Both the position numbers and the translations under genes were made by a program. Positions 10,340 through 21,357 of a stretch of DNA of 64,000 bases are shown here, in pieces; within the stretch, counting starts at the first letter, position 1, and each line of letters opens with the position of its first letter. The notes beneath the pieces were generated by a model. It had not been told where the DNA came from. It did not search any database and saw only the letters and a program-made list of their open reading frames with translations. This stretch comes from Furcasterigmium furcatum (lineage: Eukaryota; Ascomycota; Sordariomycetes; Glomerellales; Plectosphaerellaceae): contig BCIA01000002.1 in assembly GCA_001599815.1 (NCBI GenBank), positions 6,545,626 to 6,609,625 on the forward strand, written 5' to 3'.

Positions 10340-10938
10340 GTTGGGAAATTCGAGAGGCTGATCAGTCAATGAATGCAACAGCAAGTACAGAGATGAGAGG
10401 ACATGAGAGAAGGGGACGGAGTCCTTCAGAAATTCAATCCATGACGGGAGACCATTTGACCTGGAGGATGTTCTCGAACACTGACATGTCCACGTGCCCC
10501 AGGTATCTCGACTTGCTCCCGTTTTAACCGATCACTTACACGACTCTCCACCAGCGGCTGAAGTCGGTGCCCGTTTGAGTATCGCGCTGATCCGTCTGCG
10601 GGGCCGCGGCAACGGCCTTCCGGACGCCACGAGCATCGCCGCTCCGGCACGAACAAGACAAGCTTTCTTGGCAATAGTTTCCCCACGGGTGATGGACTCA
10701 TCCGCAAGACGAGCCGATTCATCCGCCCACATGGGCGCTGTTGACGGGTCGCGCCGCCAACCAGAGCGCTGGTGTTGCTCAGCGTGAAGCCAAGTGCCGG
10801 TTGCCGAGCACGTGGGCAGCGCATGACTGGACCAACTGAGCTTTCGGGTGGTACAACCAACCGCTTGAACTTGGATTTCCATACCCGACGTCATGGTAGC
10901 CTAATCTAACCCCTCTCCACTCCGTCGGCTCCATCGCG
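10340..10938. other. Divergent intergenic region, nothing seen
   Basis: Lies between the starts of the VIT-type gene and the F-box gene. Open frames here are short and overlap without family signal. No clear promoter element was seen. Confidence 0.5.
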
Positions 10939-12723
10939 ATGGGAACGCGAGGCCTCGAGATCGTGCGCTTCCGCAAGCGCTACTACATCCGCTATCACCA
11001 GTACGACACCTTCTTCGAGGGCCTCGGTGCCGCGCTCGTCGCAAGAATCCCCTCCAACCCGGACCAATACCAGGGTACGCGGCCGGACAGTGATCCATGC
11101 ATTTTCATGCGCTGATGATGGGCAGAATGGCTCAAGTCGATGCGAGCAAAGTACGCGGACAGGGAGCGCGACCTCGAGGAACACGTCCATGAGATCCGCG
11201 ACGGGTCCGAGCCCGACGTTGGATTCATTGGCGAGTTCTTGGAACCCCCCTCGGAGTTGCCGTGGTTGGATGACTTCGACGCCGAGTACTTCTACGTCAC
11301 CAACCTGGACGCAGAAGTTCTCACGATGAACTTCAGCGTCCACTGGCACATGGCAAACATCCCCCGCGAAGATGACCTGTGGTGCCGCGCAATTGTAGAC
11401 AGCATCTATCGAGGAAAGCAAACAATATCCCTCGACCTTTGCCCAGAAGAGCATATGGCCTCCCTGGCCGTACTAGTGGCACCTCGCAAACTGGACCAGG
11501 AGATCGCCTATACCTTCAGGGCCGCAACTCCGAGGACAGACATCAGAGAGTCGTGGAAGGTGCTTCTCACACGCGTTCTAGCCGGTGCATTTGTCCGGTA
11601 CAAGAATGAGATCATTCGCTTTGGCAGGGAGTGGAGCGCGGACTCGTTTCTCTTTCGCGAGCTGGCCTTCGCCCTCGTCTCCATCGCTTCTGGCACGGCC
11701 AAGTTTTACTCCTTTCCTATACCGCAGGGGTGCAATCCTCGATATGGCTGCCGCTGGGTCTGCCCATCGAACCACCCCTGGAAGTCTCCGGGATGGCTTG
11801 ACAAGACATGGGTTGGTGACCACGCTCCGCTGCTGGCATTTGGTTCTCCGGCTCACCGACCGGGCGACCCTCCGGGAGGATCGCCCGCGGAGACGATGTA
11901 CTGGTTTGAGGACGTACTTGTCAGCCTGGCAGAAGTGGTAGACGCCGAGGCCATCGCAGACGCCGTCACTTGGGGCATCGAACAAGGACGCGCCAACTTT
12001 CAGATAGTCGTCCTGTCGCTCTTCAAGGTCGCCTTTGCGGAAGTGTCGTCTGACGACGGCGACGAGGGAAACGCCAAGCCATTGGTCACAGCCAGCGAAG
12101 CCGTCGATCTTTCGCCTCTGCTCGAGGAGTATTGCGTGAGCACGCATCCTCGGGAGCGGCCAGAGCTGAAGCCAGGAATGGCGATCCAAATTCAGCACGG
12201 CGAGGAGGTCCTGCTCACAAACTGCACCGGGAACGCGCGAAGTCTACGGGGCTATTTCCCGGGACTCGCGTCCCTCGTCAACTTCTTCGATGCTGCTGCT
12301 AGCCGCCGCGCAGCATCCAAGTCGAGGGGCCGTCTGCCTACGGAACTGTATGAACGGATTCTGGACTTTGTGGATTGCGATACCTGGAAGAACTGTCCCG
12401 TCGTCTCGCGAGAGTTCCGCTCCTACTGCCTCTACAAGTACAGGCTCGACGACCACGTCAGGATCGTGGCCGGCCCTTTCGTGAGGGCGCACGAGCTGTC
12501 GTTTGACTTTGAAGACATGCGAACTGGCGAGACCATTCCGGTCATGCAGACATATCGGCGTCGTTATCGGCCTCCGGACGCAGACTATGAGTGGATGCCT
12601 GTCATCGGCAGCGACAGAAAGGTAGTCATGTTGGACTTGAACGTTGACTTTAAGCTGGCTGGAGATGTGCCCACTTGGCCGGAGACAGACAGCGACGCGG
12701 AGAGTGTAGAGACAGTGGATTGA
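10939..12723 (+). CDS. F-box-containing protein of a Pezizomycotina-specific family
   Basis: Two exons, 10939-11074 and 11126-12723, joined over a 51-base intron (GTACGC, GCTGATG, GCAG), give 577 residues. The N-terminus MGTRGLEIVRFRKRYYI begins a conserved fungal block that is common in lineage-expanded proteins of unknown function. Near residues 448-490 the segment starting RLPTELYERILDFVD has the pattern of an F-box, the module that binds Skp1 in SCF ubiquitin ligases. F-boxes are more often N-terminal, so its position near the C-terminus is unusual. The last 30 residues are acidic. Substrate and role are unknown; membership of an SCF complex is inference. Confidence 0.75.
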
Positions 12724-13163
12724 GCTCTTGCGGAGAGAGAAAGGTGTAAGGCTTTCGCTATACCAGTAAGACTCTTGCGTACCTCGCCCCTTTATAAGGC
12801 GGATTTTCTTAGCCTTTACGTTTCTAGGTTGGTAGTTTTGAATAATGACTGATGAGCAATACCTCGACCCGACGACTTCCGATGCCACCTCGTCCGGCAC
12901 ACGATCTGCCGCCCAGATACAGGGCATATTGAGCAAACTTCCCTGTGACTGGTCAAATTGGCTGTCTGTTGACCGAGAACGGAGTGACAGCTTTTCGACA
13001 TTCCATTGACCGTAGCTTAACATCGGTGACATTTCACTGCGACGGATCGTGAGTCTCAGAAAATAGGGGGTAATGCTCAGGGTTCTGCTACAGGCACTAC
13101 TACATCTAAAGCCTACAAGTCCGCAAGTCCGCTGATACACAGAGGAGAGCATCCCCTAGGCGC
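12724..13163. other. Intergenic region, nothing seen
   Basis: Region between the convergent 3' ends of the F-box gene and the acid phosphatase gene. AT content rises and no coding pattern is visible. Confidence 0.5.
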
Positions 13164-14491
13164 TTAAGCGCTGTACCCCTTGGGAGGGTGTAGGCCATCG
13201 GGCACCTCGATAACGTCCTCGTAGTACGTGGCCACCTCGCTGCGCTTCCAGATGCGCTTTACCTCCTCCAGGACGCCCTTGTGCGCGGCGTTGCGGTTCA
13301 GCGCCAGGTTCGGCGCCGGGTACGCCCTGTTCATGTCGTTCTTGGCGGTGTTGAAGACGCCGGCGTACGACTGGTTCCAGAACATGCCGCTCAGGGGCGT
13401 CTCGCCGGACCACGCGCGGACGTCGGCGCCCGTCTTGGCGGCGACGACCTCGTAGACGTTGGCGCCGACGTCCCAGCGGCCGAGGGAGGGGAGGTCCCAG
13501 TTGGCCTGGACGGTGGAGAGCTCCGAGTAGTGGTTGTAGAAGTGGGAGTCGACGGTGCCGACCTTGTCCTTCGGGACGGCGTCGCCGAGGAGGATGCCGT
13601 GGACGCGGTTCGAGGTGGTGTAGGTGTGGTTCTCGTCAAAGGTGACGAGGACGAGGGTGTTCTTCATGAACTTGGGGTCGTCGAGGAGAGGCTCGAGGAG
13701 GTCGCGCGTCCACTTGCCCGCGACGGTGACGGAGGTGTCGTGGCCGTCGGAGGTCATGTTGGGGGTGATGAACAGCCACTGGGGGAGCTTGTCCTCGGCG
13801 AGGTCGCGGTGGAACATGGACGCGGCGGTGTCGATCATGGAGATGTTCTTGATCTGGGAGAGGCGCTGCTCAGAGCGGGTGACGCTGTCGAAGAAGACGG
13901 GGGGGTTGTGCTTGCGGACGTAGTCGTTGGCGCCGTTCTGCTGGTTCACCCAGCCCTGGCCCTCGAAGCCGGAGAAGGGCAGGTCCTCCTGGTAGGAGGC
14001 CCAGGAGATGCCGCGGGTGTCGAGGAGGTCAAAGACCGTGGAGACATTCTGGTCCGCGCGGTTGAAGGCGTCGTTCTGCATGCCGAAGTAGTCGCCGCAG
14101 ACGGCAGCGAAGTAGTTGGGCTCCGAAGGGTGGGTGACGGCAAAGTTGTTGTCGAGGAGGATGCCGCGCTCGGCGAGCCAGGACAGGTTGGCTGGAGATG
14201 GTCAGTCGACGGGTTGCAGCAGGGCAGTGAAGATCTGTACTCACGGTCACCCTTGGCCTTGTCATAGTCGGTGTTCTCGTTCCAGATGATCACGAAACGG
14301 TCAAAGGCCTTGCCCTTGACATGGCTCGTAGGGCTGCTGGTCTTGGCCGTCGCCCTGGCCGCCGCGACGGCAGCAGTGCCAGTGGCGGTGTAAGAGGTAG
14401 CCCAAGCAGTGTCGGTGCTGGAGGGGCGAGGCACGCAGGAGGCAGCGGCCGCGCCAACGCCGGCAAGGAAAAGAACAGAGCGTGAGAGCAT
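13164..14491 (-). CDS. Secreted acid phosphatase, phosphoesterase (PF04185) family
   Basis: Two exons, 14245-14491 and 13164-14191, joined over a 53-base intron (GTGAGT, CTGACC, CCAG; phase 1), give 424 residues. A clear signal peptide (about residues 1-18, ending AAAASC) precedes a low-complexity Ala/Thr stretch. The catalytic domain begins RFVIIWNENTDYDKA and continues with FAVTHPSEPNY and VLVTFDENHTY, conserved in fungal phosphate-repressible acid phosphatases of this fold. Several N-x-S/T sites fit a glycoprotein. It should release phosphate from organic esters outside the cell. No pH- or phosphate-control site was identified. Confidence 0.9.
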
Positions 14492-15059
14492 CTTGTCAAG
14501 GAGCTGATGATCGAAGGGGTGGAGACCTGGCTGACCGGCTTGCTGGATCGACCATCGTCATGGGAATGGGATCGTCGCAAGTCTTATACAGCTTGATTTA
14601 CTGGGCCATCAGACTCTCCATATTCTCGTGGCCGTCCCTCGTGGGCTCTACTGTCGAGTTCGGAGAGGCGCCCGGATATCGGCTCGTTGTAGTGCTTCCA
14701 GGGGTCCATCATAGTCGGAGTCGTGACGCTCCCATCCTGTTCGTCTTCGCCATTTTCTGTCAGCGCCTGTAGTCGAAAGGCGACATAAAATCTATTGAGA
14801 GCCGACCAAGCCGTAAAGTTCCATGGAATTGTTGCCAGCCGACCACGTGCTCGCGAGTTCTTCGACGGCGCCGCGCGGTTCCCTGTATTCCGCCGGGTCC
14901 ACGGAAGACCGGCACTGCGCCGGCGGCGGCGGCATCCACTGTCGGGCCTCCACGGGCGCAGCTCACCGAGACCGAATGAGGCGACAGACAAAATGGGTTT
15001 TCTCAGTTCCTTGACAGGTTTCCCGTCGGGTCCTTCTGTCGTTGGAAAATTGCGTTAAC
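14492..15059. other. Divergent intergenic region, nothing seen
   Basis: Holds the two divergent promoters of the acid phosphatase and the multicopper oxidase. A minus-strand open frame of 135 codons at 14584-14991 lacks an ATG start and any family signal. Confidence 0.5.
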
Positions 15060-17141
15060 ATGGCAGACTGCGAGGACGGCCGTCGCCCTGAACCCCTGAG
15101 CGACTTACACGGGAAAGTCGCGATGTATGGGGATTCATCCGACAACGGCTCTAACGAGCATCTGGATGTCGAAGCTGCTCCGTTCTTGGGTCAGGAGGCC
15201 ACGCCCAAGAATGAAAGTCTTCATCAAGAAAACAGAGGCACGCGCCGGTCATGGACGCGAGTGTTCACTCTCGCTGCCAGCGTCTTCCTCGGCCTCAACA
15301 TTCTCGTCTTCTCAGTTCTCGGCTTCAATCAAATGGCCACACACTCATGTTCACCGGTGGAAATCAGCATCGCAGATGAAGCCCCAACATCTCCCCAGCA
15401 CAGGGCGTCAGCTGAGTACATACTTTCGCCGTTGCGGTATCTCGGGGCGCCGCAGGCTGTGCGAGAATATCGCTGGACCATCTCAGACGCCTTGTTCAAC
15501 CCCGACGGCATCTTTCGCCCCATGATGCTCATCAACAATCAGTTTCCGGGGCCACTCATCGAGTGCAATGAGGGAGATACCATCGTTATCCACGTCCGGA
15601 ACGAGGCGGTGAATGCGACGGCCGTCCACTTCCATGGCATCTCCCAGAACGGAACAAACTCCATGGACGGCACTGTCGGGGTGACGCAGTGCCCGATTGC
15701 GACCAACCAGACTTTCACGTACCGCTTCACCGTCAACGGGCAGTCGGGGACATACTGGTACCATGGCCACCACAGCGCTCAGTCGACGGATGGACTCGTG
15801 GGACCGCTGGTCATCCATCCTCGCGGAGAGCAACATCCCGACGAGCTGAGCTATGCGAGCGACCGCGTTGTGATGATCCAGGATCACTACCACAACACAT
15901 CGGCAGAGCTGCTGATGGACTACCTGCAGTCCGACAAGGAGAACGAGGAACCCGTCCCTTCCAGCGGGCTGATCAACGGACGGAACTACCGGTCGTGCCA
16001 GCAATTTGAGGGTTGGGACTGTAGGCATCAGCGTGAGCGTCTCGAGTCACTCGAGATGCTCCGCCTGGAGCCGGAGAAGAACCATCGCCTTCGCTTCATC
16101 AACACGGGGGCTTTCGCCGAGTTCCAAGTCGAGCTGGATGAGCACCCGCTGTACATCACCGAAGTCGACGGGACAGCGACGCACCCGGAGCCGTTTGACC
16201 GCATCAACATCCTCCCAGCGCAGCGGTACAGCGCCGTCATCACCGCCAACGCCACGACGGCGGAGTCGTTCTGGCTGCGTGGTCGGATGGTGACGCACTG
16301 CTTCGCGACGGAGAACCCGTGGCTGGAGAGCGAAGTTAAGGCGATTGTCAGGTACACCTCGACTGAAAACGAGGATCTGCCGACGAAAGAGGTCGCGCTC
16401 GAAGAGCCCCAGACCAAGCCATGGTCTGAGCAACTCGAGCTGACCTGTCGGGACCTCAACACCACAACGCTGAAGCCGCTGGAAGCCCGAACAGCGCCGC
16501 CGGCGACATCTTCGGTGTTTCTCCGCGCCAACTTTGAGATCGGTGCCTGGCGACTGTCCCGCGGCATGTTGAACTCCTCCAGCTGGGCGGGTAATGCGAC
16601 GTCTCCCACCCTGCACCGCCTCCTGGACGCCAACACGTCCCATTCGGGCCCATTGGTCGGCATCAACGACGAGATCTTCAACCAGAAGACCGAATTCGTC
16701 TACCAGACCAGCGGGATCCAGACCCTCGACATCGTCATCAGCAACTTCGACGACGGCGCGCACCCGATCCACCTGCACGGACACCAGTGCTTTGTCCTCA
16801 AAGAGTCGTCGAGCGGCTACCCCCCCGCGTCGATGGAGGAGCTCAAGGAGGAGCTTGAGCGGGACGGCAGGCTCGAAAATCCTCTACGTAGGGACACGGT
16901 TACCCTTGGGGCGTACGGCTGGGTCGTCATCCGGGTCGTGCTGGATAATCCTGGCGCGTGGGCGTTTCACTGCCATAATACGTGGCATGCGGAAGCGGGG
17001 ATGATGATGGTGTTTGCCGCGAGGGTCGATCAGCTGGATTCGTGGGACAGGGGTGAGTCCGGGCGCGGGCTGTGTGGAGCGGAGGGAGTTGGTCGGGGAA
17101 TGAGGCCTTCGGATGATATTTGGGAGGGCAACTTTGGGTGA
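15060..17141 (+). CDS. Membrane-anchored multicopper oxidase (laccase/ferroxidase-like)
   Basis: Single exon of 693 residues from the ATG at 15060; the frame opens at a TTG six codons earlier, which I reject as a start. A hydrophilic N-terminal tail of about 65 residues and one span (about residues 68-90) suggest a type II membrane protein with the enzyme outside or in a lumen. All four copper signatures are present: HFHGISQNGT (~190), YWYHGHHSAQSTDG (~232), HPIHLHGHQ (~568) and HCHNTWHAEAG (~637). The residue ten after the cysteine is methionine, as in lower-potential enzymes. It could oxidise phenols or ferrous iron; sequence alone does not decide, although two iron transporters lie within 13 kb. 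A membrane anchor at the N-terminus differs from Fet3-type ferroxidases, which are anchored at the C-terminus. Confidence 0.88.
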   Translation: MADCEDGRRPEPLSDLHGKVAMYGDSSDNGSNEHLDVEAAPFLGQEATPKNESLHQENRGTRRSWTRVFTLAASVFLGLNILVFSVLGFNQMATHSCSPVEISIADEAPTSPQHRASAEYILSPLRYLGAPQAVREYRWTISDALFNPDGIFRPMMLINNQFPGPLIECNEGDTIVIHVRNEAVNATAVHFHGISQNGTNSMDGTVGVTQCPIATNQTFTYRFTVNGQSGTYWYHGHHSAQSTDGLVGPLVIHPRGEQHPDELSYASDRVVMIQDHYHNTSAELLMDYLQSDKENEEPVPSSGLINGRNYRSCQQFEGWDCRHQRERLESLEMLRLEPEKNHRLRFINTGAFAEFQVELDEHPLYITEVDGTATHPEPFDRINILPAQRYSAVITANATTAESFWLRGRMVTHCFATENPWLESEVKAIVRYTSTENEDLPTKEVALEEPQTKPWSEQLELTCRDLNTTTLKPLEARTAPPATSSVFLRANFEIGAWRLSRGMLNSSSWAGNATSPTLHRLLDANTSHSGPLVGINDEIFNQKTEFVYQTSGIQTLDIVISNFDDGAHPIHLHGHQCFVLKESSSGYPPASMEELKEELERDGRLENPLRRDTVTLGAYGWVVIRVVLDNPGAWAFHCHNTWHAEAGMMMVFAARVDQLDSWDRGESGRGLCGAEGVGRGMRPSDDIWEGNFG

Positions 17142-17414
17142 GAGATTACCAATAGTGTTGATGATATGATGAAAGAATACAATGCGAACTATCCCCAAGC
17201 TGAGTACTCGCTCCGTGTGGTCGACGTCGCGCAAAACAAAGAGGTTCAAAGGTGACAAGGACGCCAAACAAACACTTTCATCGGGAAGAAAATACTCGCT
17301 TCAGCGTTTCAGTAAGTGATTAAATTTGTCCATCATAGATACCGCTTGGAGCTACTGCATGGTCAATGGGTATCATGTTGTCACCGCTATATGAGATCAG
17401 CAGTCCGTCCTCGC

Positions 17415-18233
17415 TCAATGCCCGTAGAGCTCTCGCGGCGGCGTCCGCGAGGTGCCATCCAGCTCCGACGCGGGTGCCGCGTACGATACCCAAGCGCTGT
17501 CTTGTTTTGGCTCTGGGTGAATGGTGTCGCCTCCGTCATGAACGGCGCGTGTCTTGTTCCGCTTTCTTCTCATGAAGAACCACACGGCGAGCGCGCCGAG
17601 GATTACTGCGGCGGGAATCCCGACGCCCAGTCCGATCTTAAATGCCATCGTATCATCGACCGATTCTGCGCCGTCCCACCCTGTGCCTGTTTCGCTGGGC
17701 GAGGGCGTGGACTGGCCCGCGGAACTGATTGTTGTAGGCCCTGGCCGCGAGGAGGTTGCCGCCGAAGATGACTGGGACGCGGATGATGCCGTCGCGATGA
17801 CATCGCCCTCCTCGTTCAGAAAAACTCCTCGGCCGCCTTCGCAGCAGCCGTTGTCATCGTCGCAGCAGTAGCTCCCGTCAGCGCACAATTCGGCGCGTGG
17901 AAACAAGTAATCGCCTCGATCGAACTCGCCTGTCCGGCGTAAGTTAGTCACCGTGATGGCCAAGGGCATGGACAGCAGTCCAAGTCCTGGCAGCCCTGAC
18001 TTACTATATGCGCAGATGGCGCTGCATTTGACGGTGCTGTAGGGAGAAAAGGCACAAGGCCCGCGGACGAAGGTGTTCTCGCCCAGCGCTTTGCTCTTGC
18101 ACAGTCGGTTCGGCATGCATTCTGCATCGAGACCGCAGCACGTCCCCGAGCCGGGGCATCGCTGTTGTTTATTGTATGCCTTGCCGTTGAAGCCCCAGCA
18201 GGTCACTCCCTCGTCAGTATCGTCACCGCTCAT
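17415..18233 (-). CDS. Cysteine-rich single-span membrane protein, function unknown
   Basis: Two exons, 18005-18233 and 17415-17929, give 247 residues. The N-terminal half has about 16 cysteines in paired patterns (CPGSGTCCG, YCCDDDNGCCEGG) typical of fungal cell-surface proteins. It is followed by a Ser/Thr-rich stalk, one membrane span (about 172-194) starting FKIGLGVGIPAAVILG, a basic MRRKRNK stop-transfer and a 50-residue tail. The 75-base intron has a perfect donor GTAAGT, branch GACTAAC and acceptor CAG, yet contains no in-frame stop, so a retained form would add 25 residues. No signal peptide follows the ATG at 18233, so a 5' exon is probably missing from this model. The architecture suits a wall sensor or receptor-like role. 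Confidence 0.7.
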   Translation of the reverse strand: MSGDDTDEGVTCWGFNGKAYNKQQRCPGSGTCCGLDAECMPNRLCKSKALGENTFVRGPCAFSPYSTVKCSAICAYSKSGLPGLGLLSMPLAITVTNLRRTGEFDRGDYLFPRAELCADGSYCCDDDNGCCEGGRGVFLNEEGDVIATASSASQSSSAATSSRPGPTTISSAGQSTPSPSETGTGWDGAESVDDTMAFKIGLGVGIPAAVILGALAVWFFMRRKRNKTRAVHDGGDTIHPEPKQDSAWVSYAAPASELDGTSRTPPRELYGH

Positions 18234-19154
18234 GGCGCACAATCGTGTCTGTCGATCTGGGCGTGTCGTCAGACTGAGGTGAAGGCGTCGTCGGCAGGGC
18301 AGAGAGGACGGACCGCGAGGGGCTGAAGGCTTTACAGCTTCGTACTACCTATGACTGCCGACCGGCCACCAGGGCACCACTAATGCCATTTCCATGGCTG
18401 AGACACACGGGGGCGGCACGGCCATTATTAGTATGCCAGGCGCAGCGGTGCGATCGTTGAGGGTTTGCCGCCAGGGAGGGGATCGCCGGCACCCCGAGGA
18501 ATAAGAGTGGCTTGCTTGCCGCCCAGCAATCAGCCGCTTCAGGGGTAATGCCAACGACCAACCACCAAAGCCAGTGTCAAGAGCCCGACTGGCGCACCAG
18601 GTTGCAGGCTCCAGTCACGGGGAATGTTGTTCGGAGACATAAATGTCGTGGTGGTTACACAGCGAGATGAGGGTCAAAGAAAAGAAAACATGGCCGGTCC
18701 AGGTACGTTGCCAGCCAGATACCTGATCCTTGAGTTATCTCTGCTCAAGCAAGAGGCCATCTCGATTTCTTAGAATCAAAAGAGAGGCCATGCGAATTCC
18801 TTCAAGTTGAGAGAGAGGTCATCTCGATTTTCGATGGCTCGATCTGAAGCCTGCTGGTCGACATCATGATGGCTGTTCAGAGGGTGGCCCCTTTCTGCCA
18901 GGCCAAAGAGACCGGATAAGATAAGAGCCGTCAGCCACCTTTTTCCGCACAGCCACTCAGCGCCACACTTTCCACCACTTTACTTCCGGGCAAGTCCAGG
19001 CGCGTCGCCCGCCTTCGAGACGCGAGAAATCGTGGGGCATCATCGACTTTCGAGGCAGCCATCCATCCGTCCTTCAACCTTCCCTGTCAACTTTCCGCGC
19101 GCAGATACGGCTACTCAGCAAGCTACATTCAATCGCTCTCCGAATACCGCCACA
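18234..19154. other. Divergent intergenic region upstream of nse4
   Basis: Contains promoters of the cysteine-rich gene (possibly with its missing first exon) and of the Nse4 gene. A three-copy direct repeat lies at 18745-18830. Nothing else stands out. Confidence 0.5.
18745..18830 (+). repeat. Three imperfect direct repeats, about 30-base period
   Basis: Copies of the pattern AAGAGAGGCCATCTCGATTT occur near 18749, 18779 and 18811, the middle one diverged. They lie about 330 bases upstream of the Nse4 start and may be a small minisatellite. Confidence 0.5.
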
Positions 19155-20554
19155 ATGCCCGCCAGGGACGTTTCCTCGTCCGCCGAGGATCCCTCTGGCG
19201 AATCCGACGGCAACAGCCGTCCCCCGAACAAACAAACGCTCGCGATCAGGGACCGCTCGAAGGGCAAGAGGAAGAGGGCAGACACCACAAATGGCGCCTC
19301 CAACAGAAGAAGCCGGACGGCGTCCGCACGGCAATCACCAGACGCAAACGACGAGGACGACGAAGACGAGGGGGATGAGGGCTTTGACCCGGACCAGCCC
19401 ATCGAGGAGCGGCGCAAAATCCAGCGCGGTTTCCGCGACCTCCAGAAGGACCTGACAGAGAACATGGAGGAATACATGCAGCCGGGCTCAAGAGGCCTGT
19501 ACGAGACCCTGACCAAGGCGCAGAAGCTCTCGGACCAAGTCAAGCAGACCACAGAGGCGACAATCGACTCGCGCCTGCTGGTGACCACCATTGACATGAG
19601 TTACCGGAAGACGATGCGGTTGGTTCAAGGCGGCAAGTCGCAGGGTCTGGACCCGGACGAGTTCGTCTCGAAGTGCATCACGTACATGCGCCGCGGAGGC
19701 GGCATTGTCGACGACAACGCACCGGATCTGTCGAGTACGCAGCGCCAACGACGAAGAGAGACGAGGGGAGGACGGGGTGGTGGCGACGGAGACGACGAGG
19801 ACGATGACGAGGTCCTCAACTGGGCTCACCTGGGCCGTTTTGCCTGTCTCCCGCAGAACCGCAGGCCCGCGCTGACGGGCTTTCTTCTCGGCCCGCTCTC
19901 CTTCACGAAGAAGGTCCGAAAGATCGCACAACGGGCAGCCCGGTTCCGAAGGGAGGACCTGGAAGAGGTCCGGCCGGAAGTTCTGGACGTTACCGAACTC
20001 TCAAAAAAGGAGAATGACGTCGCGGCCATCTGCGTCAAGATCCTGAGGCGCCTGGAGGACGTCCAGGCCCGGGCGCAAAGCGAGCTCACGGAGCACTTTG
20101 ACGAGAACCCCGACATGAGCCCCGAGGACCAGACGGCGCTCATGCACAAGTACGGACTGCGCGACACGGGAGGCGTCGACCTCATGAAGTTTGTGGTCAA
20201 CCCGCACTCCTTCGGCCAGACGGTCGAGAACCTGTTCTACGTCAGCTTCCTCATCCGAGACGGCAAGGTCAACGTCGAGTTCGACGAGATGGACCTGCCG
20301 ACGCTGAGTACGTCACAAAGTTGATCACTTGTCGTGTTTCTCGTCACTAATCGTATCCAGGCCCCGTCGACACCGAGAACGAGCAGTCATCAGATCGCCG
20401 CAACGGCGAGCCCTCGAAACACCAGGCCATCTTCTCGATGGACATGGCCACATGGCGCGACATTATTGACACGTTCGATATTACGGAGCCCCTGATCCCT
20501 CACAGGAAGGAGCTGTCCCATCAAGGTCCGGGGGCCCGGGGATGGTACAGCTGA
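19155..20554 (+). CDS. nse4: Non-structural maintenance of chromosomes element 4 (SMC5/6 complex kleisin)
   Basis: Two exons, 19155-20307 and 20361-20554 (intron of 53 bases, GTACGT, CACTAAT, CCAG), give 448 residues. After a disordered, charged N-terminus with nuclear-localisation-like basic runs (GKRKRA), the family block starts at FRDLQKDLTENMEEY. The C-terminal Nse4 domain includes VNPHSFGQTVENLFYVSFLIRDG. Nse4 is the kleisin that bridges Smc5 and Smc6 heads and binds Nse1/Nse3; the complex acts in DNA repair and replication-fork maintenance in the nucleus. An acidic loop (GDDEDDDEV, near residue 215) interrupts the middle. The ATG at 19155 is preferred over the earlier in-frame ATG at 19032 because conserved length starts after it. 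Confidence 0.93.
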
Positions 20555-21357
20555 ACGAGACAGACACCCTGGCGGTCGAGCAGGTGAAGTGGCGTTCCAC
20601 TTCTTTGTCCTATAATCATGTTACAGTATACCCAAGATGCCCCAGCGGTCTTGAAGCTGAGAGCAGCCGATACACTTATGATAATGCGAAATGCCATAGC
20701 CGGAGTTGCCCAACGCTCCGCGACCCGATTCCCTCTGCACAGCCCCGTGCGCCTTTCGCAGTTCTCTGTTTGAGAGAGCTCGGGGCGGTTTCCAATTTGT
20801 GAAGAAGCTGACTGCTCAGATATGTACAGCGACGTCTCATTTCAGTATGAGGTCGTCGCCGCCCACTCATCCTTTGTCCGTTTGCCATTTATCACTTCAT
20901 TGTCCCCAAGCCTGCGCCCTCGATGCGGGCATCACGACTCCCGACTCACAATGCGATTTCCAGTTCGCCTTTGACGGCAAAGGAGCACTTGCCCATGATG
21001 TGGTTTCACTAAAAGGGCGCTTTGTGCGCGAGGAATGTCGTCGACACGCACCACAACTGCCCACCACCTCGACGGACCTCAGCCCCTTTGTTTTCTTTGC
21101 GTCCTCGTCGAGCCAAGTGTGGCGGGTGCCGCCCTTTCGAGGCAACCATCCTGCTGAAGGGACCAAAGACACCGAGATCAGTGTCCTTTGTGGGCTACCC
21201 GGACTCTTAAGGTATGGCTAACTGGGCGGGAGCCGACAACGCACGCCTCCTTTCGTCACAAGAACCCCCTCGTCAATCGGCTGTTCAGGCACACTAGGCA
21301 AACGCGAACATCCAAGTGAGTGAATCAAACCGTATCTCTGACTGACAAGCAGGTATC
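20555..21357. other. Intergenic region with a weak BTB-like trace
   Basis: No intact gene. Around 20819-20880 one plus frame reads YSDVSFQYE followed by a histidine-bearing stretch, reminiscent of the start of a BTB/POZ domain, but it is short and quickly disrupted. Near 21324-21352 a GTGAGT...CTGAC...CAG pattern just before the giant gene's ATG could be a very short 5' UTR intron. Confidence 0.25.

Noticed and set aside
12244..13152. Minus-strand open frame of 302 codons
   Set aside because: More than half lies opposite the F-box gene, which has clear conserved motifs; no family signal in the minus frame.
13281..14267. Plus-strand open frame of 328 codons rich in Gly, Val and Glu
   Set aside because: It is the complement of the acid phosphatase gene in high-GC sequence; the phosphatase motifs decide the strand.
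15042..15059. Earlier start of the multicopper oxidase frame
   Set aside because: The codon is TTG; the ATG at 15060 in context AACATGG is a normal start.
2378..17141. A siderophore biosynthesis cluster
   Set aside because: No NRPS, ornithine monooxygenase or acyltransferase gene is present; only transport-type iron genes are seen.
20706..21221. Possible BTB/POZ protein
   Set aside because: Only a short YSDVSFQYE-like trace is found and the surrounding frame does not continue the fold; mentioned only as intergenic content.
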